A stretch of 13,313 nt of DNA from Pseudomonadota bacterium (GTDB taxonomy: Bacteria > Myxococcota > Myxococcia > Myxococcales > Myxococcaceae): contig JAFADT010000135.1 of the NCBI GenBank assembly GCA_023424585.1, forward strand, positions 1-13,313. Direction: 5' to 3'. Position 1 is the stretch's first letter. Each line of letters begins with the position of its first letter. The position numbers and the translations under genes are program-made. Shown piece by piece: positions 12,975-13,313 of this stretch. A model generated the notes under the pieces. That model was not told where the DNA came from. It searched no databases and saw nothing but the letters and a program-made list of their open reading frames with translations.

Positions 12975-13313
12975 TCAGGCGTCGACGTCGTCCTCGTCGT
13001 CGTCCGGCAGCAGGCTCCGCTTGGGCATCGGGGCGGGCTTGGCCGGGGTGAACACCACGCGTCGGTTGCGGCCTTCGCCTTCCGCCGCCACCTTCACTCC
13101 ATCCACTCCTTCTACTGCCTTCAGGGCGCGCGCGCGGTCCTCCGTCTTCATGGCGGCGAACGCATAGAAGCGCCCCAGGCTGGCGGACTTCTCCGCGAGC
13201 TTGCGGACGGCCTCCCGGAACACCGGCTCCTCCTCGACCAGCAGCGTGCGCTCATCCGCCTCCACGGCCTTCGCGGGGGCCTGCGGCTTCGCGGCCTGCG
13301 GCTGCCCCCCACG
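12975..13313 (-). CDS. jag: Jag/KhpB-like RNA-binding protein, C-terminal part (R3H domain), cut by window edge
   Basis: The frame stays open to the window's right edge, so only the last 112 residues are seen: a Gln/Pro/Ala/Lys linker, then an R3H-type domain (start near EEEPVFREAVRKLAEKSASLGRF; end AEGEGRNRRVVFTP), then a basic/acidic tail ending DDDEDDVDA. In Jag (SpoIIIJ-associated, KhpB) proteins a Jag-N and a KH domain precede this part; they would lie outside the window. The family binds RNA and works with KhpA in controlling cell envelope growth. The AEGEGRNRRVV end fits Jag, but the R3H helix reads EDRARALKA where ERRIVHLAL is usual, so the signature His is lost. Position upstream of mnmE matches the rpmH–rnpA–yidC–jag–mnmE order common in bacteria. 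No start codon is visible; an internal GTG at 13265 is not taken as the start. Confidence 0.75.
   Translation of the reverse strand, partial: RGGQPQAAKPQAPAKAVEADERTLLVEEEPVFREAVRKLAEKSASLGRFYAFAAMKTEDRARALKAVEGVDGVKVAAEGEGRNRRVVFTPAKPAPMPKRSLLPDDDEDDVDA

Overview
The window is very GC-rich (codon third positions are almost all G or C). Its gene content points to a myxobacterium of the Myxococcaceae (Myxococcus/Corallococcus type). The signs are a Cys-rich lipoprotein with repeated DGCGG motifs, a Uma2-family nuclease gene, lipoprotein and peptidase genes with Ala/Pro-rich linkers, and a jag–small gene–mnmE cluster. The genus is an inference; no rRNA or other marker gene is present. I see no mobile element, CRISPR array, rRNA or tRNA. 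Most of the window reads as ordinary chromosomal backbone.

Layout. 1–162 holds no confident gene: a strong hairpin (123–154) behind the first gene's stop, then a promoter-like motif reading left off the window. A leftward train follows, listed here by rising coordinate: Cys-rich lipoprotein (163–720), YfcG/Nu-class glutathione transferase (846–1523), macro-domain protein (1559–2020) and a secreted two-domain M16 zinc peptidase (2063–4882). Transcription runs M16 → macro → GST → lipoprotein. A 231-bp divergent spacer leads to a rightward 129-aa coiled-coil protein (5114–5503). This converges on a leftward aldo/keto reductase (5525–6511). A 272-bp divergent spacer with GC-rich palindromes precedes rightward sppA (6784–8580), whose stop lies 1 bp from that of a leftward cysteine dioxygenase gene (8582–9178). 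Another divergent spacer (9179–9472) precedes a rightward stand-alone MshEN-type protein with a REC-like tail (9473–10477). That gene converges, 4 bp apart, on a leftward Uma2-family gene (10482–11090). The right end is a leftward conserved cluster: jag/khpB (cut by the window edge), a 75-aa unknown, and mnmE (11167–12651).

How the genes fit together. The right end is the widely conserved yidC–jag–mnmE neighbourhood, linking membrane-protein insertion, RNA binding and tRNA wobble-uridine modification. The rest is a mix of envelope proteolysis (M16, SppA), thiol and redox metabolism (GST, cysteine dioxygenase, aldo/keto reductase) and ADP-ribose chemistry (macro domain), with no single obvious pathway.

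The most interesting items are four. (1) A protein with a near-perfect tandem MshEN cyclic-di-GMP-binding motif joined to a degenerate receiver-like domain and lacking any ATPase. (2) A promoter-like motif, TGTCAGAC-N7/8-TAnnnn, present in two intergenic spacers and laid out like the mycobacterial PafBC (RecA-independent DNA-damage) promoter. (3) An MnmE with an altered G4 motif and a repeat-bearing low-complexity insert. (4) Stop codons placed inside perfect inverted repeats at two convergent gene ends.
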